This document shows positions 33,084 to 41,803 of a DNA stretch of 64,000 nt, piece by piece. The notes under the pieces are model-generated. The model was not told the DNA's origin. It worked only from the letters and a program-made list of their open reading frames with translations, and ran no database searches. Source of the stretch: Diaminobutyricibacter sp. McL0608 (GTDB lineage Bacteria > Actinomycetota > Actinomycetes > Actinomycetales > Microbacteriaceae); assembly GCF_039613825.1 (NCBI RefSeq), contig NZ_CP154826.1, positions 3,720,001-3,784,000 on the forward strand, written 5' to 3'. The translations under genes and the position numbers were made by a program. Position 1 is the stretch's first letter; the number at the start of each line of letters is the position of its first letter.

Positions 33084-33197
33084 CGCCCGGTGTCCACATC
33101 AACGATCACAAACTCGGGACGAGTGTCGAGAACGAGACCGTTCTCAATCAATCCCACCTAGAGAGGTCAACCCAAACCGCACCCGGGGCGTGGCGAG

Positions 33198-33246
33198 AGG
33201 TGCGAGAAGTGGCTCTCGGATGCGCGTTACACCACTTCTCGCACCT
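33198..33246. terminator. Perfect 49-bp hairpin after methyltransferase gene
   Basis: AGGTGCGAGAAGTGG and CCACTTCTCGCACCT are perfect 15-bp arms with a 19-nt loop, 7 bp beyond the stop on the minus strand. It has the same 49-bp span as the hairpin at 23313 but an unrelated sequence. Confidence 0.65.
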
Positions 33247-33253
33247 GTGGAGC

Positions 33254-33865
33254 TCAGCGGTCGAGCGGCTTGACGCCGACATAGAGGATGCACGGGGCCG
33301 GCAGGAACGGAACGCCGGTGTCGAGCTCGAAGCGATCGAGCCGCTGTTCTCGGAAGCCGGCGGCGTGCGCCGCGCTCACCGGGTCCCGGTTCCAATGGCA
33401 GTTGCCGTCCCAGCGGACCGAGAGAGGAGTCGCCATGCTCTGGATGAGCCGGCGCACCGATCCCTTCTCCGCGTGCACGTGCTCGACGCACGCCACTGTC
33501 CCGCCCGGCTTGAGCACGCGCATCACTTCCTCGAAGGAGCGGGCCAGTTCGGTGACCGAGCAGAACACGAGGGTCGCTACGACGGCATCGAACGTCTTGT
33601 CGGAAAACGGAAGCTCTTCGCACCGCGCATCGATGACCTCCTCGACGAATCCGTAACGGCGCGCTTCCCGCTCGAGCTCGCGGCGTGCCCCGGCGTCCGG
33701 CTCGATCGCGGTCCACGACACGTCGTCGCCGAACGCAGGCAGGTTCTCCCCTTCGCCCGCACCGATCTCGAGCACCCGGCCACGAAGATCAGCGAACACG
33801 TCGCGCGCCCTGCGTCGTAGTTCTTCGCGTGACTCAGGCCGCGCCCTTCCACCGCTCGTCGGCAT
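33254..33865 (-). CDS. Class I SAM-dependent methyltransferase (METTL7-like)
   Basis: 203 aa: SAM-binding LEIGAGEGENLPAF (about 32-45), acidic Glu at the end of strand 2 (AIEPDAG), and a C-terminal WDGNCHWNRDPVSAAHAAGF segment typical of METTL7/phospholipid-methyltransferase relatives. GGGAGG precedes the ATG. The substrate is unknown; lipids or small thiols are plausible. Confidence 0.82.
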   Translation of the reverse strand: MPTSGGRARPESREELRRRARDVFADLRGRVLEIGAGEGENLPAFGDDVSWTAIEPDAGARRELEREARRYGFVEEVIDARCEELPFSDKTFDAVVATLVFCSVTELARSFEEVMRVLKPGGTVACVEHVHAEKGSVRRLIQSMATPLSVRWDGNCHWNRDPVSAAHAAGFREQRLDRFELDTGVPFLPAPCILYVGVKPLDR

Positions 33866-33949
33866 CCAGGCCTCCCCTCATCCCGCTCACTCCGATTGTT
33901 CACCCATCGACCCTGTCTTTTGCCGGTGGGTGGTGCTTGCATCGAGAAC

Positions 33950-35131
33950 ATGGCAGCAACGAAACGGGTGATCGTCTTCATCCAGGAGAACAAGACGACG
34001 GACTTCTACTTTCCGACGATGGCCGCCTGGGGCGCGGCCGTCGCGAACAACGGAAAACTCCTGACGGCGGCCCCCAACTTCGACCAGCCGCACGACCGGA
34101 ACGCGTGGGTGCACTACTCGATGGGCGATTACCCCGCAGAGGTCGCCCAGCTCGACAACGACCTTCTCATCCCGTTCTACAGCTGGCTGGCCAAGCAGTT
34201 CGTGTTCGCGGACCACCAGTTCGGGCCCGGATCGAACTCGACCCCCGGTCACATGCTCGCCATCGGCGGCCAGATGCCGACGCTCAAGAACCCGCCATTC
34301 GTCGGCGCGCACCCGGTCTGGAACCTGCCGTCGATCTTCTCCGTCGCCGAGGCCGCCGGAGTCTCGTGGGGTGCGTTCCCCGACCAGAGCGGGTATCCGG
34401 TCAAGTTCTACACGACGCTGACGCAGGCGCCGGGCAACGGCAATGTGCACCCGCCCACCCAGTTCATCCCGATGGCCAAGGGCGGCACGCTGCCACAGGT
34501 GTGCTACGTGTGGTCGCCCTTGGGCTATGACGAGCATCCGCCTGCCGTCAGCGCACCCGACTACATCACGAAGGGACACGATCTGGTGTGGCAGCGCGTG
34601 CAAGCGGTGATCGACGGTGGCGGTTGGGACGAGACGACGTTCATCCTGACCTGGGACGACTGGGGTGGCTACGCGGATTCCGTGCCGACGCCGTCCATCG
34701 AGACGGCTCCGGATGCGCTCCACCCCGACGGATTCCAGGTCATCGGCGGCTCGCGCATCCCGCTGATCATGTTCGGCGGGGCCGTCGAGCAGGCGATCGA
34801 CCCGGAGTGGCATTCGCACGCGTCCATCCCGAAGACGATCATCGAACTGCTCGGGCTCGGGCCGATGGGCGTCGAGCGGGTCGACAGCGCGCCATCCCTC
34901 GCGCACCACGTGGATGCGTCGCTCAGCCGACCCGTTCCGCCGGCGCCGGGCACCGCCATCGTTCAACCGACCGCACCTTCGCCCACGCCGAAGCCGGTGG
35001 CACCGCAGCCCTGGCCGGGGTCGCTCAACACCCCGCTGCCGCCACTGGTCACGCTCGACGGGAGTTCGCTGCCCGCGCCGACCGACGGCAAGGTCAACAA
35101 GAACCCGCCGAAGCCGCCGCCCACGCCGTGA
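33950..35131 (+). CDS. Phosphoesterase-family protein (phospholipase C-like)
   Basis: A 393-aa alkaline-phosphatase-superfamily protein. It opens with VIVFIQENKTTDFYFP, the metal/nucleophile segment of phosphoesterases (QEN, Thr), and has WDDWGG and a HSHASIPKTIIE-type segment near 285. The last 80 residues are a Pro/Thr linker. No signal peptide is visible from the ATG at 33950, and the ribosome site is weak, so the start or export route is uncertain. Confidence 0.75.
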   Translation: MAATKRVIVFIQENKTTDFYFPTMAAWGAAVANNGKLLTAAPNFDQPHDRNAWVHYSMGDYPAEVAQLDNDLLIPFYSWLAKQFVFADHQFGPGSNSTPGHMLAIGGQMPTLKNPPFVGAHPVWNLPSIFSVAEAAGVSWGAFPDQSGYPVKFYTTLTQAPGNGNVHPPTQFIPMAKGGTLPQVCYVWSPLGYDEHPPAVSAPDYITKGHDLVWQRVQAVIDGGGWDETTFILTWDDWGGYADSVPTPSIETAPDALHPDGFQVIGGSRIPLIMFGGAVEQAIDPEWHSHASIPKTIIELLGLGPMGVERVDSAPSLAHHVDASLSRPVPPAPGTAIVQPTAPSPTPKPVAPQPWPGSLNTPLPPLVTLDGSSLPAPTDGKVNKNPPKPPPTP

Positions 35132-35185
35132 GGCTGCGACCGGACGAGGCTCGACGAGCTGCCCTGTGGGGACCGTCGAACCGGG

Positions 35186-36421
35186 TCAGTCCTTGAGCGT
35201 CGTGCCCTGCGCGTTGCCGAAGTCGATGTGCAGGTGATTGCAGGTGTCGTCGAACGCCACGAAGTTCGCGAGGCTCAATGAGGAGCGGCACTCGGACTGG
35301 CCGACATTCGTCTGCGATGGCACGATCGGGTCGAGCGCCTGGATCAGCTTCACCGATTGTGCGTCTCCCCCGGAGAGCGACTGACCGTCGAGCAGGAAGA
35401 AGTCGACCGCGTGGCCGCCACCATTGGCGTAGTGCGAGGATGCGCTGCCCGCGCCCTCGATCTGCCCGGTGCAGCGCCGGTTGATGTCGCTGACGCCGAC
35501 GGTCGTGAAGGTCTTGAGCGCCACGTCGATCGTCTGCAGCACGCGATAGTCGATGCCGCAGTTGGGAACGACCCGGCCTTCGGCGAGGTACTGGATCTCG
35601 GGGATGTGGTTGGGAACCGAACCGGTCAGCCTGCCCTGCGCCACCGCGGTCATCAGCTTCTGGGCGAGCGCCTGCACGGTCGGTGAGACGGTCACACCGG
35701 TCGTCGAGTCGAGCAGCAGCGGATTCTCCATCACGGTGTAGCCGTCACGCGTGGCGGTGGGACCTGCTGCGCCACCGCCGGCGAGAGTCTGGACGGCGAC
35801 GTTCGCCGAGCTCTGCAGCGATGCATCCGAAGGCGCGGCATAGGCGGGTAGGGCGGCCGTTCCCATCAGCCCGCTCGCCGCCAGCACGACACCGATCTTC
35901 GCCCAGGTGCGCCGAACACGAGCGCGCGCGGACAGTTCGGCCCCACGGGCGCGATGAGCGTGGAGGTTCTTCGTCGGGGCAAGCGGCGGTCGTCTCACCG
36001 GGCGGGTGCGACGTGCGACGGCCTCGGCTGCGTCAGCGCTCACGGTCGGGGCGGCGGGATGCTCGACAGGTACGACGGTCGCGATCGGGTCAGCGGATTC
36101 GAGCGGCTCAGCGGGCGCGAGCGGCGCTACGGGCGCGATCAGCGCCGCGGGGGCAGCGGGCGCGAGCGGTGCCGCGGGGGCAGCGGGCGCGAGCGGTGCC
36201 GCGGGGGCAGCGGGCGCGACCGGAGCAGCGACTTCGATCGGGGCAGCCCAGTCGATCGGCGAGGCGGGGACGATCGCATCGACGGCGCCGGTGGCGGCCC
36301 GTTCGAATTCGCGACGGGCGCGACGCGACGTGAAGATCTGGTCTGTGGGAGGGTTCGACTCGACAGGCGCGAGGGGTGCCGACTGCTGCGGGTCCCCCCC
36401 GAACGTGATCGAGCGCGTCAC
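35186..36421 (-). CDS. Membrane-anchored protein with M15-like peptidase domain
   Basis: 411 aa in three parts: an N-terminal Ala/Pro-rich region with 9-aa repeats (APAAPAAPL, three 27-bp DNA copies near 36140-36225), an internal TM segment (about 170-192, ending PAYAAPS), and a C-terminal domain with SSHYANGGGHAVDFF and NHLHIDF. The His, Asp and His match M15-type D,D-carboxypeptidase zinc ligands. It probably trims peptidoglycan or binds it outside the membrane. GTG start with GAAAGG. Monocistronic. Confidence 0.65.
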   Translation of the reverse strand: MTRSITFGGDPQQSAPLAPVESNPPTDQIFTSRRARREFERAATGAVDAIVPASPIDWAAPIEVAAPVAPAAPAAPLAPAAPAAPLAPAAPAALIAPVAPLAPAEPLESADPIATVVPVEHPAAPTVSADAAEAVARRTRPVRRPPLAPTKNLHAHRARGAELSARARVRRTWAKIGVVLAASGLMGTAALPAYAAPSDASLQSSANVAVQTLAGGGAAGPTATRDGYTVMENPLLLDSTTGVTVSPTVQALAQKLMTAVAQGRLTGSVPNHIPEIQYLAEGRVVPNCGIDYRVLQTIDVALKTFTTVGVSDINRRCTGQIEGAGSASSHYANGGGHAVDFFLLDGQSLSGGDAQSVKLIQALDPIVPSQTNVGQSECRSSLSLANFVAFDDTCNHLHIDFGNAQGTTLKD

Positions 36422-36746
36422 ACAGTACCTTTCGCAATGACGCGAACAGTCGGATCACGTCGATTCTCAGGCCCGACGAAAACCAACCAACCGTCGGGAC
36501 ACCCATCCGATGTTATGCGTTCGTTACCGGTATGTCACATCGAAATGCCCATACGAACGCATATCTCTGGAAACTCGCAGGAGCATTGCAGCCGCCTGTG
36601 TGTTTTCAGAGAAACACCCCCCGACCGATGAACCCCGCGTGAACGTTCGTCGAGCACTTCGTTGCGGCCGCCTCAGCGGGCCTCGCTCTCGCAACAATGT
36701 GAGCGGACGATTCCGCCCCCAGCCGGGGGGCATCGCGGAAAGGAAA
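36422..36746. other. Divergent control region with one inverted repeat
   Basis: 325 bp between the M15-like gene and the phosphodiesterase. TATGCGTTCGT (36514-36524) and ACGAACGCATA (36553-36563) are perfect 11-bp arms, 28 bp apart, an operator pair or hairpin. No gene was seen. Confidence 0.55.
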
Positions 36747-38408
36747 ATGACGGTGAAGACCAGACGCATAGCGGGCACGGCCACAGCGGCCGCGCTCGGC
36801 GCAGTACTACTGGCAGGGGCGGGTGTCGCGCCGGCGATGGCCGACGGATTCAAGAACCACGGCAGCCCTTCGAAGCACGTCCTCCTGATCTCCGTCGACG
36901 GACTTCACCAGAAGGACCTCGACTGGTATGTCTCGACGCATCCGGGCTCGGCACTCGCCTCGCTCGTCGACCACGGCACCAGCTACACGCGGGCGCAGAC
37001 CCCGGTGCCGTCCGACTCGTTCCCGGGCCTTGTCGCGCAGGTGACCGGCGGCAACCCCGGAACGACGGGCGTGTACTACGACGACACGTTCAACCGGGCA
37101 CTGCTCCCCGCCGGCACGACCGACTGCTCGACCGCGAAACCGGGCGCCGAAGTCGCCTACACGGAGGCCGCCGACATCGACACCAACGCGCTCGACGCCG
37201 GCCAGGGTCTCGCGGGCCTCCCGGGCAGCATCCTCTCGATGACCGGCAAGCCGGTCAGCCTGCTCAACCCCGCCGCCCTTCCGGTGGACCCGAAGACCTG
37301 CAAACCGGTGTATCCGCACCAGTACATCAAGGTGAACACCGTGTTCGAGGTCGCGAAGAGCGCCGGCCTGACGACCGCATGGTCCGACAAGCACCCCGCG
37401 TACGAGATCCTCAACGGCCCGTCGGGCAAGGGCGTCGACGACCTCTTCACCCCGGAGATCAACAGCCAGTCGTTCGCACCGTTCACCGGTGACTGGACGA
37501 CGGACAACGCTGCGACCATCCAGTACGACGGCTACAAGGTGCAGGCTGTCGTCAACGAGATCAACGGCAAGGACCACTCGGGCACGAAGGCAGCCAGAGT
37601 CCCCGCGATCTTCGGCCTGAACTTCCAGTCCGTGTCGACCGCCGAGAAGCTGCCGACCTCCGACGGCCTCACCGGCGGCTACCTCGCGGGCGGCACCGTT
37701 CCCGGACCGCTGCTGGCCAAGGCGCTCGGCTTCATCGACGCGTCGGTCGGCTCGTTCGAGTCGGCGCTGAAAACCACGGGCAACGCGGACGACACGACCA
37801 TCATCCTGTCCGCGAAGCACGGCCAGTCCCCGACCGACGCTTCGGCCCTGCGGCGCGTGCCGGACGGCGCGATCATCTCCGGGCTCAATGCGGCCTGGGC
37901 GGCGACGCACCCGGGAGCGGCCGACCTCGTCGCCTTCTCGACGGACGACGACGTGATGCAGCTCTGGCTCTCCGACCACACGCAGGCGGCCGCCCAGTTC
38001 GCGAAGAGCTACCTACTGGCTCACTCCGCGGGCGCCAACACCGTGAGCGGCACGGCCACGACCGTCTCGTCCTCCGGGCTCGCCACGGTCTACGCCGGCA
38101 GCGAGGTGGCGCACTACTTCGGAACCTCGAAGGCCGATTCGCGCATCCCGGACATCTTCGGACTCGTGCAGACCGGTGTCGTGTACACCGGGGGCACCTC
38201 GAAGATCGCTGAGCACGGCGGCGCAGCGGCGGACGACCGCTCGGTGCCGATCGTCGTCTCCGAGCCCGGCGACCGCGAGCACCGCACGGTGACGAAGCAG
38301 GTCGAGACGACCCAGATCGCCCCGACCATCCTCGAGGAGCTCGGGCTCAACCCCCGCGCCCTCCAGGCGGTGCGCATCGAAGGCACGAAAGAACTGCCCG
38401 CGCACTGA
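36747..38408 (+). CDS. Secreted type I phosphodiesterase/nucleotide pyrophosphatase
   Basis: 553 aa. Sec signal peptide (1-31, cleavage after APAMA), then the alkaline-phosphatase-superfamily start HVLLISVDGLHQKDL and nucleophile-region TPVPSDSFPG, as in NPP-type enzymes. SAKHGQSP and HGGAAADDR are late metal-ligand segments. GAAAGGA precedes the ATG. It hydrolyses extracellular phosphodiesters or pyrophosphates, perhaps for phosphate scavenging. Confidence 0.82.
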   Translation: MTVKTRRIAGTATAAALGAVLLAGAGVAPAMADGFKNHGSPSKHVLLISVDGLHQKDLDWYVSTHPGSALASLVDHGTSYTRAQTPVPSDSFPGLVAQVTGGNPGTTGVYYDDTFNRALLPAGTTDCSTAKPGAEVAYTEAADIDTNALDAGQGLAGLPGSILSMTGKPVSLLNPAALPVDPKTCKPVYPHQYIKVNTVFEVAKSAGLTTAWSDKHPAYEILNGPSGKGVDDLFTPEINSQSFAPFTGDWTTDNAATIQYDGYKVQAVVNEINGKDHSGTKAARVPAIFGLNFQSVSTAEKLPTSDGLTGGYLAGGTVPGPLLAKALGFIDASVGSFESALKTTGNADDTTIILSAKHGQSPTDASALRRVPDGAIISGLNAAWAATHPGAADLVAFSTDDDVMQLWLSDHTQAAAQFAKSYLLAHSAGANTVSGTATTVSSSGLATVYAGSEVAHYFGTSKADSRIPDIFGLVQTGVVYTGGTSKIAEHGGAAADDRSVPIVVSEPGDREHRTVTKQVETTQIAPTILEELGLNPRALQAVRIEGTKELPAH

Positions 38409-38419
38409 GCCGAACAGCT

Positions 38420-39013
38420 GTGTCGCCGCATCCTCGGGGGAGGTGCGGCGCCACACTCGTCGGCGCCGGCTGCGAGTCGGCAGTAACCCACCTACCCCGT
38501 CGCCGAAACAGGTCAGTTCGTGACGACTCGACGAAACCGGGGCGGTACTGTGATCGCATAGAGACGGTTCTGCTCGCGATTTCGCTGTTCTTCGTCGGCT
38601 TGCTGGCCGGCGAAGAGTTCGTCGTGCGCTACGGCCTGCGCGGTGCGCTGTCCGCGCTCGACGACCCATCGCACATCCGGATGCGGCAGGGGCTGATCCT
38701 CCGCCTCCGCGTTCTCGTACCGTCGCTGTTCATCCCGTCGCTGATCCTGTGCATACTTGTCGCCGTCTTCGCGGGCGGAGGCGGCCGCGTCTGGCTCGCC
38801 TGGACGGCGGTCGCCGCACTTCTGGTGTGGGCGTGCGTGACGTTCGGCGGAACCGTGCCGATCAACAGCGCCGCCATCGAGTGGGACCCGGATGCGCCCC
38901 CGGCCGACTGGACCTCCCGCGTGCGACTGTGGGAACGCCTCGACACCATCCGCTGCTGGGCGTCCGTGATCGCGTTCGCCCTCCTGATCCTGTTCGCGGC
39001 GACGCGGCTGTAG
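38420..39013 (+). CDS. DUF1772-like four-helix membrane protein, start unclear
   Basis: The conserved part begins about 38560 with LLAISLFFVGLLAGEEFVVR and has four TM helices, as in DUF1772/anthrone-oxygenase-like proteins. Between about 38420 and the first helix there is no ATG, GTG or TTG with a ribosome site in frame; the only canonical start in frame is a GTG at 38420 with no ribosome site. The gene may use CTG, or have lost its start. Confidence 0.65.
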   Translation: MSPHPRGRCGATLVGAGCESAVTHLPRRRNRSVRDDSTKPGRYCDRIETVLLAISLFFVGLLAGEEFVVRYGLRGALSALDDPSHIRMRQGLILRLRVLVPSLFIPSLILCILVAVFAGGGGRVWLAWTAVAALLVWACVTFGGTVPINSAAIEWDPDAPPADWTSRVRLWERLDTIRCWASVIAFALLILFAATRL

Positions 39014-39056
39014 CCGGCCGAATCCGGACGTCACGGCGACGACTCGGCGAACGAGG

Positions 39057-39818
39057 TCAGTCGCGACGCGGGCGGGCGAAGGGGAGCGTGCCGGCTGCGA
39101 GCGGCGCGCCGGCGTCGGTGAGAGCCAGCACTCCCGTGGCGCCCTGAGCCATCGCCCAGCCGACGCCGTCGGGGCCGAGCGCGAAGACAGAGGTGGCGAG
39201 CACATCCGCGGTCGTCAGGTCGTCCGCGACGACGGTTGCGCTCGTGAGGCCGGTCGCGGGCAGTCCCGTGCGACCATCCACGATGTGCCGGCCGCGCTCG
39301 TATGCGCCTGAGGTGGCGACCGCACAGTCCGTCACGGACAGCACCGCCAACATCCGGGCGGGATCCGACGGCGACCGGATGCCGACGTTCCACGCGGCCC
39401 CATCACCCGGCGACCCGCCGACCACGACATCGCCTCCCGCGTTCAGACAGAAGTCGCTCACGCCGCAGGATAGGAGAACGCCCGCGGCCCGAGACGCCGC
39501 CCACCCTTTCACGACCCCGTCGGTGTCGAGGCGGCCATCGGATGCGCGCACCCTGAACGCACCACCTGACGCCACACGAAAGGCCTCACCGATCTCGAGC
39601 ACCTCGCGCAGCTCGTCGCTGAACGCGCTCTCGCCGATGAGCCCCCGGTTGACCAGCGAGACTTCGCTGTCGTCGCGGTACACGCTGAAGCGCCGGTCCG
39701 CGTCGGCCATCATTGCGAACGCGGCGGCCGCAGCATCCGCCGATGCGCCCGCATCCGCATCCGCTGCCCTGATGTCGATGGACATCGGGATGCCCATCAC
39801 GGTCTCGACGAACCTCAC
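39057..39818 (-). CDS. apbE: FAD:protein FMN transferase (ApbE)
   Basis: A 253-aa ApbE: MGIPMSID start, SVYRDDSEVS, FCLNAGGDVVVGG and HIVDGRTGLPA motifs and a late Thr/Asp (TTADVLATSVF) metal site. It attaches FMN through a phosphodiester to Thr/Ser of export-side flavoproteins. It lacks a signal peptide, so its site of action is uncertain. The GTG start overlaps the FMN-binding gene stop. The substrate is almost certainly the adjacent protein. Confidence 0.9.
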   Translation of the reverse strand: MRFVETVMGIPMSIDIRAADADAGASADAAAAAFAMMADADRRFSVYRDDSEVSLVNRGLIGESAFSDELREVLEIGEAFRVASGGAFRVRASDGRLDTDGVVKGWAASRAAGVLLSCGVSDFCLNAGGDVVVGGSPGDGAAWNVGIRSPSDPARMLAVLSVTDCAVATSGAYERGRHIVDGRTGLPATGLTSATVVADDLTTADVLATSVFALGPDGVGWAMAQGATGVLALTDAGAPLAAGTLPFARPRRD

Positions 39819-40321
39819 GACTTGTCGATGGCCGACTGGACCGACTGGGCGTAGCCGTCCGACGTGTACGTCGCGCCGGAGACGGTGTCGATCTTCGCCG
39901 ACTGCGACGAGAGCACCTCCTGTTCCAGGATCGGCCCGGCCTGCTGGTTGATCTCGACGCTGCGTCCCCGGTCGTTCGGCGACTGCAGTTCGGTGACCGC
40001 CGTGATGTGCGTTCCGGTGTAGGTCAGCTGCACCTGGATCGGACCGAACGGCGTCTGCTCGACGTCCCCATTCACGGTCCTCGGCGCCGCCGCGGCAGCC
40101 GGAGCCGACGCGGTCGGCGATGCGGATGGCGCAACGGTCGACGTCGAGCTCGCGGAGGGCGTCGGCGTCGCGCTCGGGCTCGTACTCGGCGTCAGGGCAA
40201 CCACGTGCGACGACGCGGTCGTCGCCTCGCCTGACCCGTAGAGGCGGAGCCCGACCGTCACCCCCATCACCGTCAGGATGACCACGAAGAGGATCGTGCC
40301 CCTCCACTTGTTGCGTCTCAT
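39815..40321 (-). CDS. FMN-binding-domain protein (flavinylation target)
   Basis: 168 aa: TM anchor (8-28), Ser/Thr/Pro linker (35-80), then an FMN-binding domain with the ApbE target motif DTVSGAT (145-151, Thr151). It should carry covalent FMN on the outer face and relay electrons. It is coupled to both neighbours by ATGA/GTGA overlaps. Confidence 0.88.
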   Translation of the reverse strand: MRRNKWRGTILFVVILTVMGVTVGLRLYGSGEATTASSHVVALTPSTSPSATPTPSASSTSTVAPSASPTASAPAAAAAPRTVNGDVEQTPFGPIQVQLTYTGTHITAVTELQSPNDRGRSVEINQQAGPILEQEVLSSQSAKIDTVSGATYTSDGYAQSVQSAIDKS

Positions 40322-41703
40322 GACATGCTCAGTTCTTCTCGGTGGATGAAGCGCTTGGGCACCTGCAGGGCGCGCAGCGACGCCTCGACGGTCAGCATCA
40401 TCCCCTCGGGTCCGCAGAGGAAGGCCTCCCAGTTGTGGAGGTCGCGGATCATCGAAGCGAGGCCTTCGGGCGACAGGGGGTCCCAGCCCAGTTCGCTGCG
40501 CCGCCCCACCACGGGGAGCACCGTGAGGCCCGGCATCGACTGCAGCTCGCCGAGGAGCGCAAGGTCCGCGGCCGAATGCGCCCGGTAGATCAGCACGGGC
40601 ATCATTCCTCGCGCCGTCAGCTCTTCGGCGAGCGCCCGGATCGGACCGATCCCCGCACCCCCGGCGACGAGCAGGATGCGGTCCCGGCTCGCCCGGTCTG
40701 CCGTGAAGTGGCCGAACGGCCCTTCGACGAAGACGAGCGTGCCCGGTGCGAGTTCGCGCAGCAACGCCGAATGGTTGCCGAGAGCGCCGACGGTGATGCG
40801 CAGACGCCCCTCGGAGGGCACACGCGACACCGAATACGGATGTGCGGTGAGCAGATGACCCCAGGAGAGGAAACGGAAGAGCAGGAAGTTCCCTGCGCGC
40901 ACCCCGAGCTCGTCGAGGTGCGGGCCCCTGAACCACACGCTCGTGGTGCCCGCGTTCTCGCGGACGATCGATTCCACGCGCATCCGGTGACGCCACGCAT
41001 CCAGGGTCGGCAGGATGAAACGCCAGGTGAGCACTGCAGATGCCGTCCCCAGATAGAGGAGGAGCCAGACCGCCCGGTTGGCCGGGCTCGCGATGAAGTG
41101 GCTTCCGGCGCTGAGCTGGTGCAGGAAGGTGAGGAAGATCGCGACGTAGGTGGTGAGGTGCAGCCAGTACCAGACTTCGTAGGAGAGCCGGGCGCGCAGC
41201 AGCCGCGCGCTGCTGAGCCCGACCGCGATGAACGCGGCGGCGCCGACGATCGCCGCGAGCATGTCCGGGTAGTTCTGCAGGAACGAGATGAGCTCCGACC
41301 AGGGCATCGACCGGTCGACGACCTCGCTTCCCAGCAGCATCAGGCCGATGTGGGTGACGACCAGCAGCACGACAGTCGTGCCGAGCGTGCGGTGCCAGAG
41401 GACCAGCTTGTCGAGCCCGACCGCGCGTTCGAACCAGGGGATGCGCGCGATGAGCAGCACCTGTGCGCACACCAGGTAGGCGGCGACCATGCCGACCAGT
41501 TCACCGAACGAGGTGATCAGCACGGATGGGGTCGCCGCGGCCGTCGACGGGATGCCCGCCCACCACATCCAGAGCACGACGATTCCGCCGGCCACCAGGA
41601 CGATCCGGACGAACGCCGAATGGCGACGCTGCGCGCGAGCGCTCGGCTGGCGGACGCTCACGCGGCGCGGACTCGCAATCACGCTCACTCTCGCAGCTCC
41701 CAT
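40318..41703 (-). CDS. Ferric-reductase-like transmembrane flavoprotein
   Basis: 461 aa. N-terminal six-TM haem-binding domain (about 30-245, His residues in WHRTLG, THIGLML, WLHLTTY and FLHQL), then FAD-binding (HPYSVS) and NAD(P)-binding (VAGGAGIGPIRALAEEL, GPEGMM) domains. It moves electrons from NAD(P)H through haem across the membrane, presumably to the FMN protein. First gene of the three-gene module. Confidence 0.9.
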   Translation of the reverse strand: MGAARVSVIASPRRVSVRQPSARAQRRHSAFVRIVLVAGGIVVLWMWWAGIPSTAAATPSVLITSFGELVGMVAAYLVCAQVLLIARIPWFERAVGLDKLVLWHRTLGTTVVLLVVTHIGLMLLGSEVVDRSMPWSELISFLQNYPDMLAAIVGAAAFIAVGLSSARLLRARLSYEVWYWLHLTTYVAIFLTFLHQLSAGSHFIASPANRAVWLLLYLGTASAVLTWRFILPTLDAWRHRMRVESIVRENAGTTSVWFRGPHLDELGVRAGNFLLFRFLSWGHLLTAHPYSVSRVPSEGRLRITVGALGNHSALLRELAPGTLVFVEGPFGHFTADRASRDRILLVAGGAGIGPIRALAEELTARGMMPVLIYRAHSAADLALLGELQSMPGLTVLPVVGRRSELGWDPLSPEGLASMIRDLHNWEAFLCGPEGMMLTVEASLRALQVPKRFIHREELSMS

Positions 41704-41803
41704 CCGCCGCCTCTTCCGAGGTCCCGTGGCTGATCATCCCAGCCGCTACCTAGCAGGATTCTGTGTCGAACCGGACGTGGGCTGCAGGTTTCCTTAGGAA
41801 TTC

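Larger units (their letters stand above)
32854..33253. other. 400-bp spacer with a helix-turn-helix remnant and hairpins
   Basis: It contains the small HTH frame at 32955-33083, a GTCCCCC/GGGGGAC hairpin at its stop and a 49-bp hairpin near the methyltransferase stop. No other gene was seen. Confidence 0.6.

Noticed and set aside
40322-41470. N-terminal extension of the FMN-binding protein to 551 aa
   Set aside because: It is a shadow of the ferric-reductase-like gene; the ATG at 40321 begins a normal TM anchor.
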